DNA from: Anaeromassilibacillus sp001305115
Lineage (GTDB): Bacteria; Bacillota; Clostridia; Oscillospirales; Acutalibacteraceae
Assembly: GCA_042854365.1 (NCBI GenBank)
Contig: AP031437.1
Location: 2,976,001 to 3,040,000 of the forward strand
Direction of reading: 5' to 3'
DNA: 64,000 nucleotides
The notes beneath the pieces were generated by a model, which was given only the letters and a program-made list of their open reading frames with translations, was not told the DNA's origin and made no database searches. Positions 47,201 through 53,904 of this stretch are shown piece by piece. The position numbers were made by a program, and so were the translations under genes. Each line of letters opens with the position of its first letter. Position 1 is the stretch's first letter.

Positions 47201-47280
47201 CCCGGCCCTGCGAACACGGTTCCGAGAACCATCAAAGTCGCCAGCAGACAGGCGGTCCACTTTTGCCATGCTGTTTTCAT
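41284..47280 (-). CDS. Secreted multi-domain GH2 glycosidase with F5/8C, cohesin and FIVAR modules
   Basis: 1998 residues. Signal peptide 1-33; GH2 sugar-binding, Ig and TIM domains with acid/base Glu450 (WEPSLNE) and nucleophile Glu515 (VIVSEYGDW); a DUF4982-like and Ig region (about 630-850); three F5/8-type-C (CBM32-like) modules near 867-1005, 1010-1140 and 1148-1280 (e.g. HPASAAVDGDPSTYW); a cohesin-like domain about 1363-1498 (TITMGLTAPETVAPGSEFAV, GIIQMDLTYPEGLTCEEV); four FIVAR-type helical repeats about 1600-1870; a Ser-rich linker; and a C-terminal domain (MPFTLTRGSAYCFKMTVLNG) often seen at the end of clostridial surface proteins. The downstream GH2 carries a dockerin, so the pair may form a complex. 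Substrate is probably a beta-linked galactoside or glucuronide. Confidence 0.9.
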   Translation of the reverse strand: MKTAWQKWTACLLATLMVLGTVFAGPGVYAWAADLGEGDGVTLSNSAAEPGRETINFNNDWRYYEGDVTGADAADFDDEDWLYVNLPHSTIHYTPDNYYQEDLGVFWYRKHFTIPEEMQGKKLYITFEAAMQAAEVWVNGEKVGTHQGGYTAFVFDLTDKVAYGEENVIAVRIDTRPNAAFNPGKNNPDFQYFGGLYRNVYLTTMDPLHVSDAVYENKTAGGGIFLTAPSVTKESATVQAQTDVKNEGEQAQDTTVKTEIVDEDGGVVATKEDTTTIAAGESHAFVQKLVVENPRLWSINTPELYTVRTTVLTGDTVRDSLETTYGIRKVEWKRDGCYINGEYVELNGTNMHSEIGMLGNAQSDDSIFEDVRRLKEWGFDFIRMSHYPHSPAFYAACDKYGVAVIDCLSGWQQFNNTDSFKNATYQELRDMFHTNRNYCSIVAWEPSLNESGYNEAWAKEMQRISHEEYPTDGDSRIYTGGWKYWNVFDMGVGTPQANVIGDAATYSDKPVIVSEYGDWNYGGYTSSTRVTREPAHTKFKGGDEGMLIQCDNLQESMALNRSFDWGGAYAYWQYADYAGFDTTDLTYCGIVDIYRIPKFSAYFVQSQRDADVDLSEYGIESGPMVFVANTWASDSPDQVRVFSNCDEVELFVNGKSIGKQTPDTQMWGPHGDGNPKDHPASGAGKYISTENLKHPPFTFDLSDYTPGEGTVTAVGYIDGQKAAEYVRRAPEEATQITLQAENDEPLKLDGSTAKLVWVDVKDANGTVVNTADNAVTFSVDGPGLVIGDKAEVDEGQETKTVTMLGGQMGIWVRSKRGSGDITLTATSNGLTTATLTIPTETVEGLPEVPEGGDADEADYVKPVETGNLFLNKPASASSENTSSQLGVEAAERANDGDETTKWCAKVTDSSDDSVGPHWWQVDMGDTYKLESVEILFEMNTDYKYQIAVSDSPDITQEDVVVDRSNNTENVQRVTEEINQECRYVRVYVNCPASNIWPCILEVKGTGESTNANVAAGKDATASKEGAGHPASAAVDGDPSTYWTNAAMGAANWQVDLGEVYQINQVDVDFVWGNGTLMHTFTLQSSMDGNRWTDVANYSGPDKMASLQVDTQARYLRVYNLYAGDGTKDWTEIAEFYAYGAEAAEETRLDYGVPSYASSSAEGSDPAYGNDGDPAKYWIPSPDDESPWWYFDAGGLYNMSNVQLSWTSEQSHRYTIDLSVDGVNWTTAVDHMDGSEALTLTSDAVSGLARYVRISLPAGSTEGFWINSTGREANGKLVTGVEELAAVDAFTGTAFEDLELPKEVLANLEGDLSTKLPVVWDEDGYKADSAGEQTLTGTLTMIPGVKNSEDVKASIVVNVKEVPEQTITMGLTAPETVAPGSEFAVTHSISGLGELVEPVGIIQMDLTYPEGLTCEEVIPNENIDGNLTVGIHNDEHKVSILYDGDLENGLPVDTSSLFTATFKVDEAAGEGDYDIEIGNVVVLNISGNDIGSALQQATVHVGQTAPETADLTVTFSGKDAKLWIDGEEQTIANLLGVYTLEDVANGEELVFDFTPAVEGRTFRAVTVNGGEPEIIGSGSYRYTGSMDTLNPTLTFAFETVSKLTLQAVIDYAQERIDAGDTDNLVPAVQEKFQKAFDKANEVNEDPAATQDAINEAWSALMDALHYLEFEPGDKTRLDDLIALAETLDENDYTSDTWAALQTALDEAIKTSNDDNAVQNDVDKACQALYDALMHLAGTADRTALDTALAKAEGIEENLDAYLDDGKQEFIGALNAARDIDRDATQEEVDAAAKALTEAMANLRKIPSRAELEALLNRMESKDLSGYTASSAAAFTAAKKNLAAVLDKSNATPEELVAAQDAALLAEKNLKKKTQNSGKGSSSSNSSNTYGASGTATANPVVNAAQSVAEQTSVRCDTTMPFTLTRGSAYCFKMTVLNGSNVMPSFTVGNGSVLKTQFIAQIGNDYYFRVYATGKPGESTGVYTTLPGQNPVRHCVVTIG

Positions 47281-47694
47281 ACTTCTTCTCCTTCCATATT
47301 AAACCTCATGGATTTCGATTGATTTTTTTGAAATCTCCCTCCTTTCTTTTGAATCAAAAACAAAGGCGCTGCAAAGCGACAATCTTCACTTTGCGCACCG
47401 CTTACGCCACTTGATTTCGCAAAGTTTTTCCATATTTCGAAGAATTCTACCAATCAGTAATGCTCTTTAAACAACAGAAATATCGATCACTATGCTCAAA
47501 ACCTTTGCACATCTTCATGTTAATCCTTATAATAAATAGCGACTTATGAATAATCCATACAAAATTCTTAGACAAGCTATCGAATTTATTTTCAGTTTGT
47601 TCCAACGAAACAAATCTCCATATTTACGAGCAAATTGTCCATATCATGGAACTTAACCTGTTGGCCAAAGCCCCTCTTTTCTGCTTCCTGTATC
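47281..47694. other. Divergent intergenic region, GH2 operon versus MerR
   Basis: About 410 A/T-rich bases upstream of the GH2 operon. No coding frame is supported. I could not find a convincing minus-strand -35/-10 pair by eye, although GH2 transcription must start here or nearby. Confidence 0.4.
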
Positions 47695-47724
47695 TTTACA
47701 AAAGGTCCCTCTTTAACGTATACT
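47695..47724 (+). promoter_or_regulatory. Promoter of MerR gene with 18-bp spacer
   Basis: TTTACA (47695-47700) and TATACT (47719-47724) separated by 18 bp, slightly long as often seen at MerR-controlled promoters. AAGGAGG and ATG follow 30-40 bp downstream. Confidence 0.55.
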
Positions 47725-47763
47725 GGGAACCGATCATCATCGATATAGGATAAGGAGGCTGCC

Positions 47764-48183
47764 ATGCAATCTTATACAATAAAAGAAGTCTCTCAGATGT
47801 TTCAGCTCCCTGCTTCCACATTGCGTTACTACGAGGATATGGGCATTCTGACTGACATCGCCCGGACGGAAAGCGGGCAGCGCATCTACCTTCAAAAGCA
47901 CATCAACCGTCTTCGGACAATCTGTTGCTTCAAGCGCACGGGTATGTCCATTTCTCAGCTGCAAGAGTTCTTTTCCTACGAAGAGGAAGAGCCCCAGCAC
48001 ATCGGCGATATTCTCCACCTGTTACAGGAGCAAAAGATCCGCGTGGAAGAACAATTGGCAAAAATGCAGCAGGATCTCAAGCATGTCGAACGTAAGCTCG
48101 CCTACTACCGGGATATTCAAGCGGCAATCGAGCAGGGGATTCCACTTCCCCGTTGGGATTCCTATCGCGATCGGATCTTTTGA
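47764..48183 (+). CDS. MerR-family transcriptional regulator
   Basis: 139 residues. The N-terminal winged helix (MQSYTIKEVSQMFQLPASTL then RYYEDMGIL) is followed by GQRIYLQKHINRLRTICCFK and a coiled-coil dimerisation helix (EEQLAKMQQDLKHVERKLAY). There is no Cys pair for metal sensing at the C-terminus, so it is more like the stress or drug-sensing MerR branch. It is divergent from the GH2 operon and could regulate it, but no shared operator was found. Confidence 0.9.
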   Translation: MQSYTIKEVSQMFQLPASTLRYYEDMGILTDIARTESGQRIYLQKHINRLRTICCFKRTGMSISQLQEFFSYEEEEPQHIGDILHLLQEQKIRVEEQLAKMQQDLKHVERKLAYYRDIQAAIEQGIPLPRWDSYRDRIF

Positions 48184-48260
48184 AATGGCTAAGAACGGCT
48201 TTGGAAAGCCATTTTTGGGCTTTTTCTCATCTTATCCACAGCTAACATGCAGCAAACTAC

Positions 48261-48313
48261 TTGACATTCCGAAATGTGGATGATACTATAGAGCCACGGT
48301 TAGCACATGCTAA
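48261..48313 (+). promoter_or_regulatory. Promoter with TTAG-N6-CTAA operator (site F)
   Basis: TTGACA (48261-48266), 17-bp spacer, TACTAT (48284-48289), and the operator TTAGCACATGCTAA (48300-48313) immediately after the -10 box. It drives a ~210-nt leader before the DUF3793 gene. Confidence 0.75.
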
Positions 48314-48484
48314 TCAAAACAACATTCCGATGAAAACGATCATTTCCTGTTTCATCGGTGGGTTCATTGGTGGTTTGTTTTGATACCAAAAATCAATCAA
48401 ACATGCCAACGGCACCGTATCTTACAGAGTGGCGCGAATCAATGGAAACCTCTCCTAAAACGCGCTTTCTTTTTCAGCTATCAG

Positions 48485-48498
48485 TTAGCTGCAACTAA
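48485..48498. promoter_or_regulatory. TTAG-N6-CTAA operator (site G)
   Basis: TTAGCTGCAACTAA, 23 bp before the DUF3793 start codon and next to its ribosome site. Second site of the pair controlling this operon. Confidence 0.7.
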
Positions 48499-48521
48499 CC
48501 AACTTTTCGGGAGGGAAGCCC

Positions 48522-49082
48522 ATGGCGGACACGGTTGAATCCATGCTGGCGCGCAATTGCGCACCCGTTCTTGCGGGAATTAAGCCGTCGAACCTGTTTT
48601 CCTGCCCCGCCTCTTGCGGTATACAGCTTACCGCTTATCGAGGCTTACTGGAATCCAAGGGCATTCGGACCTTTTCCGTTTGCGCGTGCGGATCGCGCAC
48701 ATTGACATTGGTTTACCGTGAAAGATTATTGAGACAACAGCTTAACCGTGCAGATGTTCAGGATTGCCTGCGGCGGTTTGGGTATCCCGTCTCGAAAGGG
48801 TTAGGTTCCATGCTCGCCTGGTTGCAACATCGGGTCCGCATGGAAAAAGGTTTTCCTCACGAGATCGGCTGTTTCCTTGGATATCCCATGGAAGACGTAG
48901 CCGGTTTTATCCGGGAAAAGGGCCGTAATTGCAAGTGTTGCGGTATGTGGAAAGTATACGGCGATGAGGAATATGCAAAATATTTGTTTGAAAAATATGA
49001 GCAGTGCTCGCGAATGTTTTGCGAACATCTCAAGCAGGGAATCTCTTTTCAACGCATACTTGCTGCTCTTCCTGCGGCATAA
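48522..49082 (+). CDS. DUF3793 family protein
   Basis: 186 residues, cytoplasmic. Recognisable phrases are LARNCAPVLAGIKPSNLFSC, then IGCFLGYPMEDVAGFIREKG and CKCCGMWKVYGDEEYA. Several Cys residues (CPASCG, CACGS, CKCCG) suggest metal or cluster binding, but the family has no proven function. GGGAGG precedes ATG. It is under two iron-type operators (F, G) and is followed 80 bp later by flavodoxin, a pairing seen in other Clostridia. Confidence 0.82.
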   Translation: MADTVESMLARNCAPVLAGIKPSNLFSCPASCGIQLTAYRGLLESKGIRTFSVCACGSRTLTLVYRERLLRQQLNRADVQDCLRRFGYPVSKGLGSMLAWLQHRVRMEKGFPHEIGCFLGYPMEDVAGFIREKGRNCKCCGMWKVYGDEEYAKYLFEKYEQCSRMFCEHLKQGISFQRILAALPAA

Positions 49083-49162
49083 AGGATGATTATTTCCAAC
49101 TTACCCGCGCGGGCGGGGAAAAATAGATCTCGCAGCGCCGCGCAAATCAGGAGGTTTTTGAT

Positions 49163-49570
49163 ATGAGTAAAACAGCAGTAATCTATTGGACGGGCACTGG
49201 AAACACAGAGGCTATGGCAAATGCAATTGCAGCCGGCATTGGGGAGGCCGATGTTCTGTCGGTGTCGGAGGCGGATGCTTCCGCCGTTGCACAGTATGAA
49301 AAGATTGCGTTTGGTTGCCCGGCGATGGGCGACGAAGTCTTGGAAGAGGGCGAATTTGAGCCTTTCTTCGCCGAAGTGGAAGGTAGCCTTTCCGGTAAGA
49401 AGGTTGCACTGTTCGGCTCCTATGGTTGGGGCGACGGGCAGTGGATGCGCGATTGGCAGGACCGTGTGTCCGGCGACGGCGCACAACTTTTTGAGGAAGG
49501 CCTGATGGCCAACGGTGCACCCGATGAGGCCGAATGTGAGGAATTCGGCAAACGTTTTGCTGCTTTTTAA
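49163..49570 (+). CDS. Short-chain flavodoxin
   Basis: 135 residues. The FMN-phosphate loop WTGTGNTE follows the first strand (MSKTAVIYWTGTGNTEAMAN), and the FMN-stacking loop FGSYGWGDGQWM is typical of clostridial flavodoxins. RBS is AGGAGG. Flavodoxin replaces ferredoxin when iron is scarce, which fits its place behind DUF3793 and two metal-type operators. Confidence 0.93.
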   Translation: MSKTAVIYWTGTGNTEAMANAIAAGIGEADVLSVSEADASAVAQYEKIAFGCPAMGDEVLEEGEFEPFFAEVEGSLSGKKVALFGSYGWGDGQWMRDWQDRVSGDGAQLFEEGLMANGAPDEAECEEFGKRFAAF

Positions 49571-49792
49571 TTGGGTTTCTCTTTGTATCCCATTTTCGGA
49601 TAGCTGCCGGATGCATAAGCATCCGGTCCAGCTTCCTCTTAACATTGTTATCAAGAGTCATCACTAATTGCTTATAGGGTACTCCATACGGGACGACTGC
49701 CGGATGCCAGTCGCATCCGGCGTGACGTCTCCCCCTACAGTATTATTACATTGCTTACAAGGTACTCCATACAGATATTTTCTTCCTTAGTC
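49571..49792. repeat. Intergenic region with hairpin and short direct repeats
   Basis: The word gtactccatac occurs at about 49680 and 49762 (about 82 bp apart) with similar flanks (ttgctta before it). Two gcatccgg-type hairpins lie at about 49607-49625 and 49701-49729. No gene is present. Confidence 0.5.
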
Positions 49793-49826
49793 GCAGAGGC
49801 CCGGCGGATTCGCCGGGCCCTTTGCT
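49793..49826 (+). terminator. Terminator after flavodoxin region
   Basis: Stem aggcccggcg/cgccgggccc with loop gatt, followed by tttgctttt. Confidence 0.75.
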
Positions 49827-49903
49827 TTTCTCCAACCGGTTTGTAAAATGAGCCCCAGACTTTGGCGCCTTTGCTGCAATCTGGGAAAAATTCTATAAAC
49901 CTA

Positions 49904-50002
49904 TTGACAAACACAAGTTAGCTGGTGTAAACTAGTATCCGCAGAAAAGGGATTAGCTCTCGCTAACCCCTAATAAAACACACAAAAGTTAGCCATATCT
50001 AA
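49904..50002 (+). promoter_or_regulatory. feoA promoter with two full and one partial TTAG operators (sites H, I)
   Basis: TTGACA (49904-49909), 18-bp spacer containing ttagctggtg (a partial site), TAAACT (49928-49933). Full operators follow: TTAGCTCTCGCTAA (49953-49966) and TTAGCCATATCTAA (49989-50002), the second lying just before the feoA ribosome site. Strong multi-site repression by a metal sensor is expected. Confidence 0.78.
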
Positions 50003-50028
50003 CTTTTTTCTAAAAAGGAGTGACGGAT

Positions 50029-50319
50029 ATGTTTGCAAAAGAAGCTGTCCTGCGTACGGCTGCTCAGGAAACATCCGAACCGACCAGCGGCCCCCAGGTC
50101 ATGTTGATGCCGTTGGCCATGGCGGAAGCAGGCAAGACCGTTGAGGTACATGCCATCCGCGGCAAAGACGAAGTCCGCCGGTTCTTGCATAACCTCGGAT
50201 TTGCAGAAGGAGCACAGGTTTCTGTCGTCTCTGAACTGAACGGCAACATGATCGTCAATGTGAAAGGGACCCGGGTGGCAATCAGCAAATCGATGGCCAG
50301 CCGTATTCTTACAGCCTGA
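50029..50319 (+). CDS. feoA: FeoA family protein (first)
   Basis: 96 residues from ATG 50029 (AAAGGAG 8 nt upstream). The SH3-like FeoA core is MPLAMAEAGKTVEVHAIRGK, RRFLHNLGFAEGAQVSVVSE and GTRVAISKSMASRI. It has about 20 extra residues at the N-terminus. FeoA assists FeoB in ferrous iron uptake. It is 21 bp before a second, shorter FeoA. Confidence 0.9.
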   Translation: MFAKEAVLRTAAQETSEPTSGPQVMLMPLAMAEAGKTVEVHAIRGKDEVRRFLHNLGFAEGAQVSVVSELNGNMIVNVKGTRVAISKSMASRILTA

Positions 50320-50340
50320 TTTCTTTTAGGAGGGAACATC

Positions 50341-50565
50341 ATGAGAACATTGAAGGAAGCAAAGTGTGGTGAGACCGTTTCCGTGGCGAAGCTGACCGGC
50401 GAAGGTGCTCTCAAGCGCCGCATCATGGATATGGGCATCACAAAGGGAACACAGATCTATGTGCGCAAGGTTGCGCCTCTTGGCGACCCGGTTGAGATCA
50501 ACGTACGCGGCTACGAACTCTCAATCCGCAAGAGCGAGGCAGAGAACATCTGCTTAGAGGCGTAA
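50341..50565 (+). CDS. feoA: FeoA family protein (second)
   Basis: 74 residues: MRTLKEAKCGETVSVAKLTG, ALKRRIMDMGITKGTQIYVR, KVAPLGDPVEINVRGYELSI. This is the standard FeoA size and pattern. RBS is AGGAGG. FeoB follows 303 bp later with its own operator, so the two FeoA genes may be expressed separately from feoB. Confidence 0.92.
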   Translation: MRTLKEAKCGETVSVAKLTGEGALKRRIMDMGITKGTQIYVRKVAPLGDPVEINVRGYELSIRKSEAENICLEA

Positions 50566-50828
50566 AATCCCCATGTGCCGCCCCCTTTTACCGGGCGGTT
50601 TCCTTGGCGTCCTTCGGAGGGAGAGCCCCTTTCAGGTGCTGTAATCTGCTGGGCGTCTTTCCACCCCTGACGGGCTGCGGACTTTATCAAAAGAGTATTT
50701 CTGCCGCATAGATCCTGCATCGAATCCATTCTTTGCGGTTGTGTGCGGCAGAAGAGGACTGGTCTGGAAGAATGTATCTCATCCGGCCTTTTCTTGTCGA
50801 AGACTCAATTGTTTAAAGCACCCGCAAG

Positions 50829-50842
50829 TTAGCCATAACTAA
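50829..50842. promoter_or_regulatory. TTAG-N6-CTAA operator (site J) before feoB
   Basis: TTAGCCATAACTAA, 26 bp upstream of the feoB start. Nearly the same as site I. The 303-bp gap before it has no further gene. Confidence 0.75.
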
Positions 50843-50868
50843 CAATTGTATCGAGGAGGAACATCGGA

Positions 50869-53058
50869 ATGGAAATGAAAATCGCGCTTGCCGGTAACCC
50901 GAACTGCGGCAAGACCACCATGTTCAATGATTTGACCGGCAGCAGCCAGTACGTTGGTAACTGGCCGGGCGTTACGGTCGAAAAGAAAGAGGGAAAACTC
51001 CGTGGGCATAAGGATGTCATCATCACGGACTTGCCGGGTATTTATTCCCTTTCCCCTTATACGTTGGAAGAAGTCGTAAGCCGCGACTACCTGCTCAATG
51101 AGCAGCCCGACGCCATCATCAATCTGGTGGACGGAACCAACTTGGAGCGTAACCTTTATTTGACAACGCAGATTTTGGAGCTTGGGATTCCTGTGGTCAT
51201 CGCGCTGAACATGATCGACCTGGTGAAAAAGAATGGAGACAAGATCGACATTCAAAAGCTCTCCGCCGCTCTGGGTTGCGAAGTCGTTGAGACCAGCGCA
51301 CTCAAGGGAACCGGTTCCATGGAAGCTGCCCAGCGCGCGATTGCGTTGGCTAAGGCCAAGAAGGCAGCTGTTCCGAAGCACGAGTTTTCCAAGACGGTTG
51401 AGGAAGCCCTCGACCATGTAGCAAACGCAGTCCATGGCCAGGTCCCTGTGGCACATGAGCGTTGGTATGCGGTAAAACTGTTCGAGCGCGACGAGCGCGT
51501 AAATGCACAGTGCAAACTCAGCCCGCAGACCAAGGAGTCTTTGGAAGCAGCGATCTCCTCGGTTGAGAAGGAACTGGACGATGACAGCGAGAGCATCATC
51601 ACGAATGAGCGCTATGCATACATTGCAAAGCTCATGAAAAATTGCGTACATAAGAAGCGCTCGGGCCTGACGGTCAGCGACAAGATTGACCGCGTTGTTA
51701 CAAACCGCTGGGCGGCTCTGCCGATCTTTATCGCGGTGATGTTTATTGTTTATTATGTGTCTGTTACCACAGTCGGCACCATCGTAACTGACTTTACAAA
51801 CGACACCTTATTCGGCGAGTGGATTCAGCCCACGGTGGGCAGCTGGCTGGAAGCAGCCGGTGCTGCGGACTGGCTCAACGGCCTGATTGTTGATGGTATC
51901 ATCGGCGGTGTGGGCGCCGTCCTTGGCTTTGTCCCACAGATGTTCATCCTGTTCTTCTTCCTGTCGGTTTTGGAAGACTGTGGTTATATGGCGCGTGTTG
52001 CATTCATCATGGACCGTATTTTCCGCAAGTTTGGCCTCTCCGGCAAGAGCTTTATTCCTATGTTGATCGCTTCCGGCTGCGGCGTGCCGGGTGTTATGGC
52101 CACTAAGACCATTGAAAATGAAAAAGATCGCCGTATGACCATTATGACCACGACCTTTATCCCCTGCGGCGCAAAACTGCCGATCATTGCCCTCATGTTT
52201 GGCGCCATGTTCGGCACAGAACAGGGCGGTTGGGTCGCTCCTCTGTTCTATTTCCTTGGCGTTGCGGCTGTCATCATCTCCGGTATCATGCTGAAAAAGA
52301 CCAAAATGTTTGCCGGCGATCCGGCTCCGTTTGTGATGGAGCTGCCGCAGTACCATGCCCCCGCTCCGAAGAGCGTGTTGATTCATATGTTGGAGCGCTG
52401 CAAGGCGTTTATCGTAAAAGCTGGTACCGTTATCTTCGTTGCTTGCGGCGTGATCTGGTTCCTCAGCAACTTTGGCTGGGCAAGCGGCGGCGCGGCATTT
52501 GGCCTGTTGGATATGGAAGACACCACTGTGAACCAGATGGACTTCAGTATCTTGGCTTACATTGGCAATGCCGTTGCATGGATTTTTGCACCGCTCGGCT
52601 TTGGCAACTGGCAGGCAACGGTCGCTTCGATCTCCGGCCTTGTGGCAAAGGAGAACGTGGTCAGCACCTTCGGCGTACTCTTCGGTTTGGCGGATGCCGG
52701 CGAAGACGATCCAGGCCTGTGGACCGCTGTTGCCAACATGTTGCCGACTCTCAGCACTAAGCTTTCGTTCTTGGCGTTCAACCTGCTCTGCGCACCGTGC
52801 TTTGCGGCTATTGGCGCCATTAAGCGTGAAATGGCAAGCGCAAAGTGGACGGCTTTTGCTATTGGCTATCAGTGCGTATTTGCCTATTGTGTAGCCCTGA
52901 TGATCTATCAGTTCGGTATGTTGTTCTCCGGCGCTGGCTTCACGGTTGGCACTGTGGCAGCAATCATTCTTCTGGTATTGACCCTCTTCCTGCTGTTCCG
53001 TCCGGACCCGAACCGTACAGCAGAGCTCAAGCGCCGTTCGGCTGCTGCAAACGCCTAA
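50869..53058 (+). CDS. feoB: Ferrous iron transport GTPase-permease FeoB
   Basis: 729 residues. The G-domain has G1 GNPNCGKTT, the switch region GNWPGVTVEKKEGKL, and G3 DLPGIYSL, with NMID as G4. Two Gate motifs flank the membrane part (LEDCGYMARVAFIMDRIFRK, SGCGVPGVMATKTIENEKDR; GLVAKENVVSTFGVLFG, CFAAIGAIKREM). It drives Fe(II) uptake across the membrane. It is followed 27 bp later by a Cys-rich FeoB partner and then a DtxR-like repressor. Confidence 0.97.
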   Translation: MEMKIALAGNPNCGKTTMFNDLTGSSQYVGNWPGVTVEKKEGKLRGHKDVIITDLPGIYSLSPYTLEEVVSRDYLLNEQPDAIINLVDGTNLERNLYLTTQILELGIPVVIALNMIDLVKKNGDKIDIQKLSAALGCEVVETSALKGTGSMEAAQRAIALAKAKKAAVPKHEFSKTVEEALDHVANAVHGQVPVAHERWYAVKLFERDERVNAQCKLSPQTKESLEAAISSVEKELDDDSESIITNERYAYIAKLMKNCVHKKRSGLTVSDKIDRVVTNRWAALPIFIAVMFIVYYVSVTTVGTIVTDFTNDTLFGEWIQPTVGSWLEAAGAADWLNGLIVDGIIGGVGAVLGFVPQMFILFFFLSVLEDCGYMARVAFIMDRIFRKFGLSGKSFIPMLIASGCGVPGVMATKTIENEKDRRMTIMTTTFIPCGAKLPIIALMFGAMFGTEQGGWVAPLFYFLGVAAVIISGIMLKKTKMFAGDPAPFVMELPQYHAPAPKSVLIHMLERCKAFIVKAGTVIFVACGVIWFLSNFGWASGGAAFGLLDMEDTTVNQMDFSILAYIGNAVAWIFAPLGFGNWQATVASISGLVAKENVVSTFGVLFGLADAGEDDPGLWTAVANMLPTLSTKLSFLAFNLLCAPCFAAIGAIKREMASAKWTAFAIGYQCVFAYCVALMIYQFGMLFSGAGFTVGTVAAIILLVLTLFLLFRPDPNRTAELKRRSAAANA

Positions 53059-53085
53059 TGCTCTTCTAAGAAAGGAGAGACTTTT

Positions 53086-53262
53086 ATGGTAACCTTTCTC
53101 ATTGCAACGGTGCTCGCGGTCCTTTTTGGACTTGCAATTCGTTATTTGGTGAAACACGGTACCTGCGATTGTGGCAGCAAGGGTGGTTGCAGTGGAAGCT
53201 GTAGCAATTGCCCGCACTGCTGCCATTCCGTAGAGCCTACTCAAAAGCACCAAGTGAATTGA
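53086..53262 (+). CDS. FeoB-associated Cys-rich membrane protein
   Basis: 58 residues: a membrane helix (MVTFLIATVLAVLFGLAIRY) followed by CDCGSKGGCSGSCSNCPHCC. This matches the small FeoB-associated Cys-rich family of Firmicutes that follows feoB and may bind Fe(II). AAAGGAG precedes ATG 53086. Confidence 0.85.
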   Translation: MVTFLIATVLAVLFGLAIRYLVKHGTCDCGSKGGCSGSCSNCPHCCHSVEPTQKHQVN

Positions 53263-53305
53263 TGAGGCCCGCTGTTCAGTCCGTATCAAGAAAGGAGCAT
53301 CTCCA

Positions 53306-53695
53306 TTGCTCTCTTCAGGAAAAAAACGTTATCTTTTTATCATTCATGAGTTGGGCCAAAATGGAAACGCGGTCCACTCAAAGGACATCGCCTCTTCGCT
53401 TTCCGTCAAACAGCCCAGTGTTTCGAAAATGCTCAATTCCCTGGCAGAAGATGGATTGATCGAAAAGGAATACTACGGTGCTGCAACCTTCACGCCTGAA
53501 GGTGCGCGCCTTTCCAACAAGCTTTACACCGATTATCTCCTGCTGTTTTCTTTCTTTCGGAATCAGTTGGGATTGTCCGAGCAGGATTCCCGCCATGACG
53601 CGATCGTTTGTCTGTGCGACCTGTCCGACGCCGGTGTACAACGCATGGCTTCCGCCGTGCTGGACTGTGAAAGGTCCGAACAAATCCAATCATAA
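53306..53695 (+). CDS. DtxR/MntR-like metal-dependent repressor (short)
   Basis: 129 residues from TTG 53306 (AAAGGAG 8 nt upstream). The winged helix HSKDIASSLSVKQPSVSKML then NSLAEDGLIEKEYYGAATFT followed by PEGARLSNKLYTDYLLLFSF is the DtxR N-terminal pattern. A helical dimerisation part (LSEQDSRHDAIVCLCDLSDA) follows. It has no C-terminal SH3 domain, like MntR. It is the best candidate to read the TTAG-N6-CTAA sites. It is encoded after feoB, in a likely operon with it. Confidence 0.85.
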   Translation: MLSSGKKRYLFIIHELGQNGNAVHSKDIASSLSVKQPSVSKMLNSLAEDGLIEKEYYGAATFTPEGARLSNKLYTDYLLLFSFFRNQLGLSEQDSRHDAIVCLCDLSDAGVQRMASAVLDCERSEQIQS

Positions 53696-53724
53696 GTCAT
53701 TCCCAATCCTATATATGTGATCCA

Positions 53725-53765
53725 AAAAGGAGCCGCACGGAGATTCCCGTGCGGCTCCTTTTCTG
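53725..53765. terminator. Terminator after feo cluster
   Basis: Perfect 16-bp stem aaaaggagccgcacgg with complement ending in TTTT; shared by the convergent MATE gene. Confidence 0.88.
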
Positions 53766-53904
53766 ATACAATACAACTCTTCATCCTTCCACGTTCCCTG
53801 CGTTCGGTTCTTAGAAGCGGAAAAGCACAGCCCTCGCATTTTAGGTCCTGGGTACTCCTTGAAATTCCATCTACCGGATATAACCGAATCCCCCTGAATC
53901 CCCT

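Noticed and set aside
49917..49933. An eleventh TTAG site in the feoA promoter spacer
   Set aside because: Only one half matches (TTAG then TAAA instead of CTAA at the fixed spacing), so it is noted as partial and not counted.
51808..53289. A 493-residue minus-strand frame opposite feoB
   Set aside because: Antisense shadow; feoB is complete and has all motifs.
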